42,826 nt of DNA from Bacteroidota bacterium (lineage in GTDB: Bacteria > Bacteroidota > Ignavibacteria > Kapaibacteriales > UBA961): assembly GCA_005788035.1 (NCBI GenBank), contig SXZI01000106.1, forward strand, positions 1 to 42,826. Direction: 5' to 3'. A model generated the notes under the pieces. That model was not told the DNA's origin. It did no database searches and saw nothing but the letters and a program-made list of their open reading frames with translations. A program made the position numbers and the translations under genes. Shown here piece after piece: positions 27,230-35,135 of the stretch (positions are counted from its first letter, which is position 1; the number at the start of each line of letters is the position of its first letter).

Positions 27230-28111
27230 ATGTATTCGAGACATTCTTTGGCAAAAAAACTCTCGGGGGGCGTCCTCCAATATTGTGCCTGCTGCATGAT
27301 CATGATCTTCGTGTTATCATCCTGCAAAGATAAAGTGGATGAACCAGTGACCATGAATGGCAAATCAATGGAGCAATTGATTGCCGATAATGCTGAACTC
27401 GAGGCCTTGTCACTGGAAAAGGACAGACTCATGACTGAATTGATGGAAACATCGAGTTTCATCAATGACATTTATGCAGCGATGGAGGAAATCAAAACTT
27501 CATCGGGTGCTGATCGTGACAGAATCCTTGGAAAAATAAGGCGATTGTCTGATTCTTTGACTGCATCCCAGGCAATCATCAAAGCAAGCAGCACGAAAAT
27601 TCGCCAAATGCAAAGCAATGCCGATGCCCTTACAAGAAAAATTTCTGAATTGGAGCGCAATGTATCCGCCATGCGGGAGCAGGTCTTGTCGAGAGACAAT
27701 GAAATTGCTCAGTTGAAAGCTGATGCGGGAATTATCACCGAAAGCAGAGATCAATTCAAAGAACAAGTGAATGTAATGTCTTCCGAAAAGGAACGCATAG
27801 AGTTGGAAAGAAGCACCTACTATTATATCATCGGCAAAGCACGAGATTTGGAAGAACGTGGAATCATTGCCGAAGAAGGAAGAGGTTTTCTTGGAATTGG
27901 TGGAACCTTTGTACCCGGAAAAAACTTAAATGAACAGGATTTTATTAAAATTGATGCCCGTTCTGTCCGCACATTGGCGATTCCCGAAAAATATCAAATC
28001 GTTTCCTCTCATAATCCTCGATTATTGGAACGAGTTTCAGGTGGAATGGCAATCATTGATCCTGCAAAATTCTGGAATTCAAAATTTTTGATCATCATTG
28101 ATAAACGTTAA
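27230..28111 (+). CDS. Coiled-coil lipoprotein with Cbp1-like C-terminal domain
   Basis: 293 residues. An N-terminal signal segment ends in a lipobox (VLSSC, Cys32), so the protein is probably lipid-anchored. Residues about 45-195 are almost wholly heptad-like coiled coil with two main stretches (SMEQLIADNAELEALSLEKD and ADALTRKISELERNVSAMRE). The C-terminal about 95 residues (YYYIIGKARDLEERGII, then FLGIGG, FIKIDARSVRTL, KFWNSKFLIII) resemble the conserved end of Cbp1-family proteins of Bacteroidota, annotated there as collagen-binding adhesins. That binding cannot be inferred here. First of three closely spaced genes (15 bp to the DUF3127 gene). Confidence 0.85.
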   Translation: MYSRHSLAKKLSGGVLQYCACCMIMIFVLSSCKDKVDEPVTMNGKSMEQLIADNAELEALSLEKDRLMTELMETSSFINDIYAAMEEIKTSSGADRDRILGKIRRLSDSLTASQAIIKASSTKIRQMQSNADALTRKISELERNVSAMREQVLSRDNEIAQLKADAGIITESRDQFKEQVNVMSSEKERIELERSTYYYIIGKARDLEERGIIAEEGRGFLGIGGTFVPGKNLNEQDFIKIDARSVRTLAIPEKYQIVSSHNPRLLERVSGGMAIIDPAKFWNSKFLIIIDKR

Positions 28112-28126
28112 ACAGTAAGGTCCCTA

Positions 28127-28492
28127 ATGGCTTATGAATTGCAAGGAAGATTATTTGAAATCTTCGACACGCAACAGATCACAGACACATTCAAAAAAAG
28201 AGAATTTGTGGTCGAAACAACAAGCGGCATGTATAATGAATACATAAAAATGCAAGCCGTTCAAGACAAATGTGATTTGCTTGATTCCATGAATAAAGGT
28301 GATCAAGTGAAAGTATCATTTGATTTACGAGGAAAATTGGTGAACACAAAAGATGGTCGCCAAGTGTATATCACAAATATCAATGCATGGAGGATCGACC
28401 GTCAAGCCGGTGGTTCTTCCGCACCACAGCAACCAAATTATGGCCAAGAACCTCCTGCAGCAGGTGGTGATTATGAAGATGTTCCATTTTAA
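28127..28492 (+). CDS. DUF3127 OB-fold protein with SSB-like acidic tip
   Basis: A 121-residue DUF3127 protein. The core (FKKREFVVET, GDQVKVSFDLRGK, VYITNINAWRID) is an OB-fold arrangement, related in design to single-stranded DNA binding proteins. A flexible Gly/Pro/Gln linker follows, ending EDVPF, which closely resembles the DDIPF tip that SSB uses to recruit repair and replication enzymes. Function is not established for the family. AAGG lies upstream of ATG 28127 at plausible spacing. It sits between the lipoprotein and the ferredoxin genes and is probably cotranscribed. Confidence 0.92.
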   Translation: MAYELQGRLFEIFDTQQITDTFKKREFVVETTSGMYNEYIKMQAVQDKCDLLDSMNKGDQVKVSFDLRGKLVNTKDGRQVYITNINAWRIDRQAGGSSAPQQPNYGQEPPAAGGDYEDVPF

Positions 28493-28518
28493 CTAGTATA
28501 GAGAAAGAGGAAAAAGAG

Positions 28519-28869
28519 ATGGCTATTTACATAAATGCCGATGATTGCATCAATTGCGGTGCTTGCGAGCCGGAATGCCCCAATAATGCTATTTATGAGG
28601 GTGGTACCGTTTGGACATTGGGAGATAAACAATATGAAGATTCAACATCTCCAGGCAACTTCAAAGGCGAATTCTGGAAACCGGATTTCTATTATATAGT
28701 GCCTGACAAATGTACTGAGTGCAAGACATTTCATGATGAGCCTCAATGTGCTGCTGTTTGCCCTGTCGATTGTTGTTTGCCTGATGCAAGCAATGTTGAA
28801 ACTGAAGAGCAATTGATTGCAAAGGTTGCATATCTTGATGAAATTGATCCGAGCAGAAGAAGAAATTAA
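28519..28869 (+). CDS. 2[4Fe-4S] ferredoxin
   Basis: A 116-residue ferredoxin with two clusters for low-potential electron transfer. Cluster motif one is CINCGACEPECP. The second is split by an insertion, CTECKTFHDEPQCAAVCP, as in the Chlorobium/Allochromatium (YfhL-like) type with an extended loop. An aromatic-rich stretch (about 33-56, with FWKPDFYYIVP) separates them. AGAGG lies 8 nt upstream of ATG 28519. Partner oxidoreductase unknown. The gene is followed by the terminator at 28887, which overlaps the start of the next gene. Confidence 0.95.
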   Translation: MAIYINADDCINCGACEPECPNNAIYEGGTVWTLGDKQYEDSTSPGNFKGEFWKPDFYYIVPDKCTECKTFHDEPQCAAVCPVDCCLPDASNVETEEQLIAKVAYLDEIDPSRRRN

Positions 28870-28886
28870 ATTTACTGAACATGGAC

Positions 28887-28931
28887 AACCGGTTATGCAG
28901 GGCCTTGCCCGATCATGACCGGTTTTTTTTT
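28887..28931 (+). terminator. Intrinsic terminator overlapping the start of the amidohydrolase gene
   Basis: Outer arms AACCGGTTATG (28887-28897) and CATGACCGGTT (28914-28924) pair over 11 bp with one G-T wobble. Inside is GGGC-CTT-GCCC (28900-28910). A run of nine T (28923-28931) follows. The right arm contains ATG 28915, the predicted start of the next gene, and the T-run would be translated. Confidence 0.85.
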
Positions 28932-30459
28932 GATGGATATCATGACGCCAATCCAAGCAATCATAACAATTGAGCGTGGCAGAATCATCGGCATCGAACA
29001 AATGTCGGGAGGAGTCACCATTATTTCCGAACAAGGAATACACACATATCCCGGCGCATATGTCCTGCCCGGCTTGGTAGATGCCCATTGCCACTTTCAT
29101 GCATTGGGTGAATTGCTCAATGGTCTTCGATTATTTGATCTGCATTCAAAAGAAGAAACGATTAATCACTGTAAACTGCATACAGATTTAAGAGGGGAAT
29201 GGCTCTATGGCATGGGTTGGAATCAAGAATTGTGGAAGGAAGCAGTTTATCCACATGCCAAAGATTTGGATGCGATATTCCCGGATACCCCTGTGTATTT
29301 GAGAAGAGCCGATGGTCATGCTGCCTGGGTTAATTCAAAAGCTATGGAATGTGCAGGCATCACAGATTCAACCCCAAATCCTGAAGGCGGGACCATTATA
29401 CGTGAGGATGGCAAAGCTACAGGTATTCTGATTGATAATGCTATGGATATAGTGGCACATCTCATCCCTGAGTTGACCAAAGACATGCAAATCAATAATA
29501 TCTTGACAGCAGCAAAACATTGCTCATCATTAGGTTTGACCGAAGTGCATGATATGGATGTTCATCCTTCTCTCTTACCAATTTACCTAGAGCTTGCAGA
29601 AAACGGATTATTACCAGTTCGTATTCAATCATTCATAAAAGCTCAGCAGGATCAATGGATTGAACACGGATGTTTGCCTGCCGGAGGTGAATTTGTACGT
29701 ATCGCAGGTTTGAAATTCTTTGTCGATGGCGCTCTCGGATCACGAGGAGCAGCTATGATCGAACACTATGCCGATGCTGATCATAATGGGTTGATTTTGA
29801 TGGATGAAGAGACTTTATTTCAAAAAGCGAAGCGTGGAATTGAAGAAGGTTTTTCCATTGCCACTCATGCAATTGGAGATATGGCAAATCACATTGTGAT
29901 CAATGCATATGAGCGATTGCGCAAAGATGGCATCGCAGACGCCGATGTTATTCTACGGATAGAACATACACAGATCATCAAAATGGAAGACATAACTCGC
30001 ATGAATGAGTATGCCATCAAAGCTATACCACAATCAGTCCACTGCATAAGTGATGCACCTATGGCAAAAACACGATTGGGTACAAGAGCAAGCAAAGCAT
30101 ATCCGTGGAAGTCTTTGATCAATCAAGGATTACATCCCGCCGGTAGCTCTGATTTCCCAATTGAATCAGCAAATCCACTTGTCGGAATTGATGCATACTG
30201 CAGAAGAATTCCATTCAATGATAATTCTGCTTGGATGCCTGAAGAAATTATTTCTCAAGAAGATGCAATCAATAGTTATACATGCTGGGCTCATGAAGCT
30301 TCAGGCATGGAATATCGCAGAGGATCCATTGCATTGAAATATGATGCGGATTTGACCATCTTGAATAAAGATATTGCTTCATGCCCTGCTGATGATATTT
30401 TGCATACACAAGTTTTGGCAACATATACAGCAGGCATTCGCCGTTTTCATTCTGAATAA
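28915..30459 (+). CDS. Amidohydrolase family 3 (YtcJ-like) metal-dependent hydrolase
   Basis: 514 residues. Metal-binding HxH is H58/H60 in LPGLVDAHCHFHALG. Further family blocks are FVDGALGSRGAAM, ATHAIGDMANH, RIEHTQIIK and the late GSSDFPIESANPL. The substrate of this group is mostly unknown; related enzymes hydrolyse amide or formamide bonds. ATG 28915 is chosen because GFFLMD aligns with the family's first strand (GKILTMD-like). ATG 28933 and 28942 are alternatives that would truncate it. The 28915 start lies inside the ferredoxin terminator hairpin. The 3' end overlaps the convergent branching-enzyme gene by 13 bp. No signal peptide. Confidence 0.92.
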   Translation: MTGFFLMDIMTPIQAIITIERGRIIGIEQMSGGVTIISEQGIHTYPGAYVLPGLVDAHCHFHALGELLNGLRLFDLHSKEETINHCKLHTDLRGEWLYGMGWNQELWKEAVYPHAKDLDAIFPDTPVYLRRADGHAAWVNSKAMECAGITDSTPNPEGGTIIREDGKATGILIDNAMDIVAHLIPELTKDMQINNILTAAKHCSSLGLTEVHDMDVHPSLLPIYLELAENGLLPVRIQSFIKAQQDQWIEHGCLPAGGEFVRIAGLKFFVDGALGSRGAAMIEHYADADHNGLILMDEETLFQKAKRGIEEGFSIATHAIGDMANHIVINAYERLRKDGIADADVILRIEHTQIIKMEDITRMNEYAIKAIPQSVHCISDAPMAKTRLGTRASKAYPWKSLINQGLHPAGSSDFPIESANPLVGIDAYCRRIPFNDNSAWMPEEIISQEDAINSYTCWAHEASGMEYRRGSIALKYDADLTILNKDIASCPADDILHTQVLATYTAGIRRFHSE

Positions 30460-32084
30460 GTCAACCAATCTTGAATAGTTATGTGCCGAAGGATATCATC
30501 TTTATTTTCAATGTTTTCAAGCTTATGATATTCGTCCCATGTGCATTGTTCTCTCTCTCCCATTTGAACATATATTGCAATCAATGCTTCAAAAAACAAA
30601 TGATGTTCAGCAAATCTATGTTCTGCATAATCTGAAGCCGTATTTCTGGTTATGAGCCATGGCCAATCTGATGCCTGCATAAGCATCAATTCTCGCAATG
30701 CTTGATTTAGAATTCGATATTTATCCGGGCTTGGCTTGATTCCCTTTTGTAGAATTGTATGCAATGTTTGTTCTGCTTCATGGATATGATCCCACAAGAT
30801 ATCCGTTGCATTATTCTTCCACGTTTGATCAGTACCATTGACTCCCCATGAACCTGATTCGCATGTGACTTTGTCCAAATTCCCTTGTTGTCCCATGCAC
30901 TCGGATATTGTTGCCATCTCTAGCAATGTTGAGTCAGCAACATATTCTATCATACTCTGTAGAAAATACGGTCCTTCAAACCACCAATGACCGAATAATT
31001 CAGTGTCAAATGCAAGACATATCACCCCTGCATCATCATTCATTTCATGATATGCCTTCGCATGCTCTTCGAGTGCTTCAACAAATTCAAAAGCATGTTG
31101 TTTTGCTTGTTTTTTTCCAATATGTGGAGAATATGGTTCTTTATTTTCAGGACCTGTCTTTACATCAGTTACTTTCCAATATCTCAATGATGAATCATAT
31201 TCCTTCTTATGGAAGTCGAGATATTCAGGATGAGCGGGGTACCCTTGTTGTTCAGACCAAATACGTGAGCATAATTCTTTATGACGAATGAATATCGCAA
31301 GTGACTGCTGCATATGAATGGAGGATTGTATATGCATAGACCGCAAGGGCCTCAATCGTTCCGGTATCTTCAACGAAATCCAATCATCAACATAGTTGAC
31401 TTTTGTTGATTGATCAATGATTGTTGCTTGAATTCCATTCTTAATGAGATATTCTTCCAAACCTTGATTTGATGCACTATTCATATCATCCATTGCCGGT
31501 CTATAACCACATTCAGGAAGCCACATACAAGCAGGTCTATGCCCAAAGATGCGCTCCTGATGAATCATAGCCGTATTGATCTGCATATGAATGGATTGCC
31601 CTTGATGCAACAAAGGTAAGTATGCATGTGTCAATGATGTCGGCATCAATTCAATCAATTGATGATCCCTTGCTTTTGCCAATGCGTTCGGAATTGATTC
31701 AAAATATACCTCTCTGAAATCCCGAAGTCTATGTTGATACCAAGCTTTCCAGAAATTCCCCATGGAAATATTCCAACGTGCATCTTCAATCTTGATGAAT
31801 TTCTCGAGATCGTGTTCTGCTTGTTGTATTTGTCGATTAGCATATGAAACAAGTGAATCAGAGAAGTGTGGGTGAAGTAATTGTTCACTCAATATGGGTG
31901 AACAACTTATCATAATGCGCGCTTTCAAACCCTTTTCATGTAGTTCATTGATCATATTGAGAATCGGGATATATGATTCCAGCACAACTTCATGAAGCCA
32001 TGTATCACCATGTGGCCATGTTCCATGATTCAGAACATATGGCATGTGAGTATGAAGGATCAGAATTAGGCTCGTCTTTTTCAC
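30447..32084 (-). CDS. GH57 1,4-alpha-glucan branching enzyme
   Basis: About 545 residues from GTG 32084, which would give M-K-K-TSLILILHTHMPYV. TTG 32096 is a weaker alternative. GH57 branching enzymes introduce alpha-1,6 branches into glycogen. HTHMPYV is the family N-terminal block. The nucleophile Glu lies in WLPECGY (about residue 191), and the acid/base Asp in AFDTELFGHWWFEGP (about 360). The C-terminal helical region (about 440-520) has LMLMQASDWPW, as in the DUF1957 part of the family. The start lies only 14-15 nt past the terminator tail of the upstream DUF3467 gene. No other glycogen gene is in the window. Convergent with the amidohydrolase gene, overlapping it by 13 bp. Confidence 0.93.
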   Translation of the reverse strand: MKKTSLILILHTHMPYVLNHGTWPHGDTWLHEVVLESYIPILNMINELHEKGLKARIMISCSPILSEQLLHPHFSDSLVSYANRQIQQAEHDLEKFIKIEDARWNISMGNFWKAWYQHRLRDFREVYFESIPNALAKARDHQLIELMPTSLTHAYLPLLHQGQSIHMQINTAMIHQERIFGHRPACMWLPECGYRPAMDDMNSASNQGLEEYLIKNGIQATIIDQSTKVNYVDDWISLKIPERLRPLRSMHIQSSIHMQQSLAIFIRHKELCSRIWSEQQGYPAHPEYLDFHKKEYDSSLRYWKVTDVKTGPENKEPYSPHIGKKQAKQHAFEFVEALEEHAKAYHEMNDDAGVICLAFDTELFGHWWFEGPYFLQSMIEYVADSTLLEMATISECMGQQGNLDKVTCESGSWGVNGTDQTWKNNATDILWDHIHEAEQTLHTILQKGIKPSPDKYRILNQALRELMLMQASDWPWLITRNTASDYAEHRFAEHHLFFEALIAIYVQMGEREQCTWDEYHKLENIENKDDILRHITIQDWLTYSE

Positions 32085-32098
32085 ATTGAGAACCAAAT

Positions 32099-32127
32099 AA
32101 AAAAAGCCACACAGAATTGTGTGGCTT
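32099..32127 (-). terminator. Intrinsic terminator of the DUF3467 gene, abutting the branching-enzyme start
   Basis: 10-bp arms AAGCCACACA (32104-32113) and TGTGTGGCTT (32118-32127) with loop GAAT, and a seven-A run at 32099-32105 giving a T-tail on the minus strand. The next minus-strand gene starts 14-15 nt after the tail. Confidence 0.9.
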
Positions 32128-32144
32128 GGTGGAAGTCTTATTGA

Positions 32145-32444
32145 TTAGTGGACTTGTTTTGCATCGATTGCAACTTGACCATCCATTTGAATTTCTCCGT
32201 GTTCGGTTTCATAACGAATGATATTGTCCGTCAAAGCATGAAGCAACATTTTTGCATGCTGAGGAGTCATGATGATTCGTGCATGTACACGAGCTCTGGG
32301 AACATCAGGAAGAATCCGGGTGAAGTCTATAACGAATTCTGCAGGTGAATGTCGAATGATTGCAAGATTGGAATATATTCCTTCTGCCTCTTTCTCACCC
32401 AATTCAATATTGATGTGTTGTGGTTCCTGTTCTTTTTCAGCCAT
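32145..32444 (-). CDS. DUF3467 protein
   Basis: A 99-residue protein of the small DUF3467 family, function unknown, common across Bacteroidota and other phyla. Visible core: EGIYSNLAIIRHSPAEFVIDF, then RARVHARIIMTPQHAKMLLHAL and an amphipathic helix. ATG 32444. It is 26 bp downstream of the TPR lipoprotein gene, so the two are probably one unit ended by the terminator at 32127. Confidence 0.92.
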   Translation of the reverse strand: MAEKEQEPQHINIELGEKEAEGIYSNLAIIRHSPAEFVIDFTRILPDVPRARVHARIIMTPQHAKMLLHALTDNIIRYETEHGEIQMDGQVAIDAKQVH

Positions 32445-32470
32445 GAAATGTAGCTCCGTAAGAGAATATG

Positions 32471-33982
32471 TTATTTGTTTTTCTTCAACAAGTCAGCCAT
32501 TTGGAATGCTTTATCAGCTTTGTCTTTCATACCTTGCTTCGCATAAACTTTACCCATATACTCATAATAAGAAGCATTCGTCAGATTCGCTGGTTCAGCT
32601 GCTTCTAGATCAATGATTAATTTTTTGAATTTTTCATTTTGACGAGTGATGAGATAGATATCAGACAATTGTTGCAATACACCAAGATTATCTTTGTTTG
32701 CGGCATTGCTTCTATACTGAGAGAAATAATCCGCAGCTTTGTTCAATAATGGAAAATATCTTGTTTCATCTGGTTTATATTTTGAATTCGCATCGATTTT
32801 TTTGTTTTCCTCATCGATGATGTCAACTGCCTTATTTACATAGCAAGCACCAATATTGAAAATGGCATTCTCAAAATTTGGATCTATTGCTAGTGCTTTT
32901 TCATAATTGGCAATGGCTTTATCATACTGTTTTTGCCGAGCCAAAACACGAGCATATTGTTCAAGGTACAATTTATTATTCGGATTTTTACTTGCTGCCA
33001 CTTCCAAAGATTTCAATACTTCATCTGATTTTCCTTGTTCATCATATATCTGGATTTTCAAACTTGCCAAGTCATCATCCGTTGGATTAACAGACAAAGT
33101 AAACTCAATTATTTCAACTGCTTTATCCAATGATTTCGAACCATAGTAGAGATATGCAAGATTGACAAATGGTCGAATATTCATGGAATAGAAGCGTTCC
33201 CTTTCTTGACTCAGCCAGTTTTTTGGTAACTGTGTCCTCAATCCTTCCAAGATTGCCTTCCCTCCTTCCTTTTTGAAAGAAGAGAGAAATACTTCTTCAT
33301 TGTTCACGAGCATTTTGTCAAGGATCAATGAATCACCATTATTATCCGGAAATGCTCTTGAAGTTATTGGCTTTCCCAACACTCTCAAAACTTCTTCTCT
33401 GGACATACCGATGGACATACCATTCTTTTTCATGAATTCGATATATGGAGACAATTGGCGTACATATTCTTGATATGTAGCAATGGCTTTTGTTGTATCT
33501 CCTTTTAGCTCATAAATATTCCCAAGCAATGCAAGGGGCTCTGTATTTTCAGGTTTCAATGAGATTGCCAATTCCAATAGAGATATCATTTCAGACACAT
33601 CGCCGGACTTGTCTTTTCCAAGAAATTCATTGTACGCATTTGTACCTTTATTATAAATTTCCGCCCAAAGAAAGAATAATTGATCTGCAACTTTTGTTTT
33701 CATTGGTTCTTTGTCTGATCTTTTGGATGCTTCCAATGAATTTTGAACTGCTTTGGGAAGATCATTCAGTCGATAATGGCAATCAGCCAATAAATACCAT
33801 GCTTCGGCATTGCCGGGGTTCTTGACAACTTCTTTTTGCAAAGCTGCCATTGCCTTGGAATAGTCTTTTTGATTATAAGCCAATTTTCCACCCGTGAAAT
33901 CAGGCGATGCGCACTGAAAACTTTGGATGATCAAAGAACCGAGGAGTAAACCAAGGAGAATATGTTGTTTCATGAGTCTCAT
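32471..33982 (-). CDS. TPR-repeat lipoprotein with BamE-like insert
   Basis: About 503 residues from ATG 33982 (MRLMKQHILL); ATG 33973 is an alternative, and the longer TTG 34024 is unlikely. A signal segment ends IIQSFQC, a lipobox-like site with Gln at -1, which is unusual. TPR repeats follow in two blocks: about 25-165 (e.g. YNQKDYSKAMAALQKEVVKNPG, AEAWYLLADCHYRLND) and about 265-500 (e.g. QKQYDKAIANYEKALAIDP). Between them, about 182-240, is a segment with GMSREEVLRVLGKP, the motif style of BamE/SmpA proteins. I infer an envelope scaffold; partner unknown. Upstream lies the RlpA terminator, and downstream, 26 bp away, the DUF3467 gene. Confidence 0.85.
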   Translation of the reverse strand: MRLMKQHILLGLLLGSLIIQSFQCASPDFTGGKLAYNQKDYSKAMAALQKEVVKNPGNAEAWYLLADCHYRLNDLPKAVQNSLEASKRSDKEPMKTKVADQLFFLWAEIYNKGTNAYNEFLGKDKSGDVSEMISLLELAISLKPENTEPLALLGNIYELKGDTTKAIATYQEYVRQLSPYIEFMKKNGMSIGMSREEVLRVLGKPITSRAFPDNNGDSLILDKMLVNNEEVFLSSFKKEGGKAILEGLRTQLPKNWLSQERERFYSMNIRPFVNLAYLYYGSKSLDKAVEIIEFTLSVNPTDDDLASLKIQIYDEQGKSDEVLKSLEVAASKNPNNKLYLEQYARVLARQKQYDKAIANYEKALAIDPNFENAIFNIGACYVNKAVDIIDEENKKIDANSKYKPDETRYFPLLNKAADYFSQYRSNAANKDNLGVLQQLSDIYLITRQNEKFKKLIIDLEAAEPANLTNASYYEYMGKVYAKQGMKDKADKAFQMADLLKKNK

Positions 33983-34067
33983 GGCTAAGAATTCCATGTT
34001 TGTGAAGCAGAATTGAACGTGCAAGATACAAAAACGATGTCATGCCTGCAATTGAAGAACTCATAAC

Positions 34068-34095
34068 AAAAAACCCCACCAATTTGGTGGGGTTT
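34068..34095 (-). terminator. Intrinsic terminator of the RlpA-like gene
   Basis: 11-bp arms AAACCCCACCA (34071-34081) and TGGTGGGGTTT (34085-34095), a 3-nt loop, and six A at 34068-34073 giving a T-tail on the minus strand. It is 20 bp after the RlpA-like stop codon. Confidence 0.9.
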
Positions 34096-34115
34096 AAAGC
34101 ATGAAGCTCTGTTTT

Positions 34116-34910
34116 TTACTTGTCAGCTGGAAGCATGATCGATTGAGCAAGCTCAGGGCTAACTGAACTGACAAGATAAGTGTATTTCGGCATACGCGGC
34201 TTTCTTGATTTACCGGTAGGCATATCGGGGACAATCATCAAAACAGCTTGATTACCTGTTTTCTGTTCCATGCTCTGACGTGTCTGATGGCGTTTTACAG
34301 CAGACGTAAAGTCTGTGAACACCTCAAGATTCGTACATGCATATAAGGGTACAATCATAGGCTGATGATCTGCAGTGAACCCGAAATACTTTGCTGTATT
34401 GAATGTCAAAGGGCCTAATAGTGACAAATGCTCCGGAGTAAAATACTCAACGGTCAATTTGTTCAAATGCTTGCCGATTTGACCTGCAGCTGTGTATGAC
34501 AAATCAATGATGCGAGGATATACATAAGGACCTCTGTCATTGATGCATACAAGTACTGATTTTCCCGTGACTTGGCTGGTCACTTTTGCTATAGAACCAA
34601 GTGGCAATGTACGATGTGCGGCTGTATAACCGTACATGTCAAATGTTTGACCACTTGCAGTTCTCCGATTATGGAATTCTTTGCCATACCAAGAACCCGG
34701 ACCAAATTGTCTTGGGATCTTTGCATGGAAGCCACTGTAGCGCACCGAATCGTGCACAACAGGTCCATATCCTTTATTGGACTTGCGGGCTTCTGCTGAA
34801 TTGACAAAGAACATTACTGCCAACGCTAAAAAAACAATCAGATACGACATTGAATTGTTGCGGCTGATCGAGAGGAATTGTCTATGCATGTGCAATGTTT
34901 GTTTGTGCAT
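34116..34910 (-). CDS. RlpA-like double-psi beta-barrel protein (septal lytic transglycosylase family)
   Basis: 264 residues. RlpA cleaves glycan strands at the septum in Pseudomonas; other members may be inactive. The double-psi barrel spans about residues 70-165: GSWYGKEFHNRRTASG, YTAAHRTLPLGS, then VCINDRGPYV and RIIDLSYTAA. The C-terminal about 90 residues are Lys/Arg-rich and not a clear SPOR domain. Start ATG 34910 is fixed by an AAGGAGG 5 nt upstream. This gives a long n-region before the hydrophobic signal (SYLIVFLALAVMFFVNSAEA), so an internal ATG giving MSYLIV is possible but lacks that site. Followed by the terminator at 34095. Confidence 0.92.
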   Translation of the reverse strand: MHKQTLHMHRQFLSISRNNSMSYLIVFLALAVMFFVNSAEARKSNKGYGPVVHDSVRYSGFHAKIPRQFGPGSWYGKEFHNRRTASGQTFDMYGYTAAHRTLPLGSIAKVTSQVTGKSVLVCINDRGPYVYPRIIDLSYTAAGQIGKHLNKLTVEYFTPEHLSLLGPLTFNTAKYFGFTADHQPMIVPLYACTNLEVFTDFTSAVKRHQTRQSMEQKTGNQAVLMIVPDMPTGKSRKPRMPKYTYLVSSVSPELAQSIMLPADK

Positions 34911-34915
34911 AGGGG

Positions 34916-34922
34916 CCTCCTT
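34916..34922 (-). promoter_or_regulatory. Perfect Shine-Dalgarno of the RlpA-like gene
   Basis: AAGGAGG on the minus strand, 5 nt before ATG 34910. It is the strongest ribosome binding site in the window, where most genes show little or none. It decides the start codon. Confidence 0.85.
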
Positions 34923-35135
34923 CTTATAATGAATAATCTCAAACTGCCTCCCCCCAGAGTCAGATGAGCACCCAATTATTGCTGTGGAAAATGATGTTCA
35001 TAAGTGGTGAAAAAACTGCTCTTTATGCTAAAAGCAGAACATCAATTCCTTAAGCAGATGTGCAATTTCAGAAAATTTTGGAACTTTGCCAATTAAATTA
35101 CTCTTAATTTCTATTCATAATTCTTTACAAATCAA

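Noticed and set aside
28642-29100. 152-residue minus-strand frame over ferredoxin and amidohydrolase start
   Set aside because: It spans two conserved plus-strand genes and a terminator; no supporting signal.
34911-35135. Possible small RNA or riboswitch in the 225-bp divergent gap
   Set aside because: Only a weak imperfect hairpin (CTGCT...AGCAG near 35021-35040) is visible, with no T-run or conserved riboswitch element.
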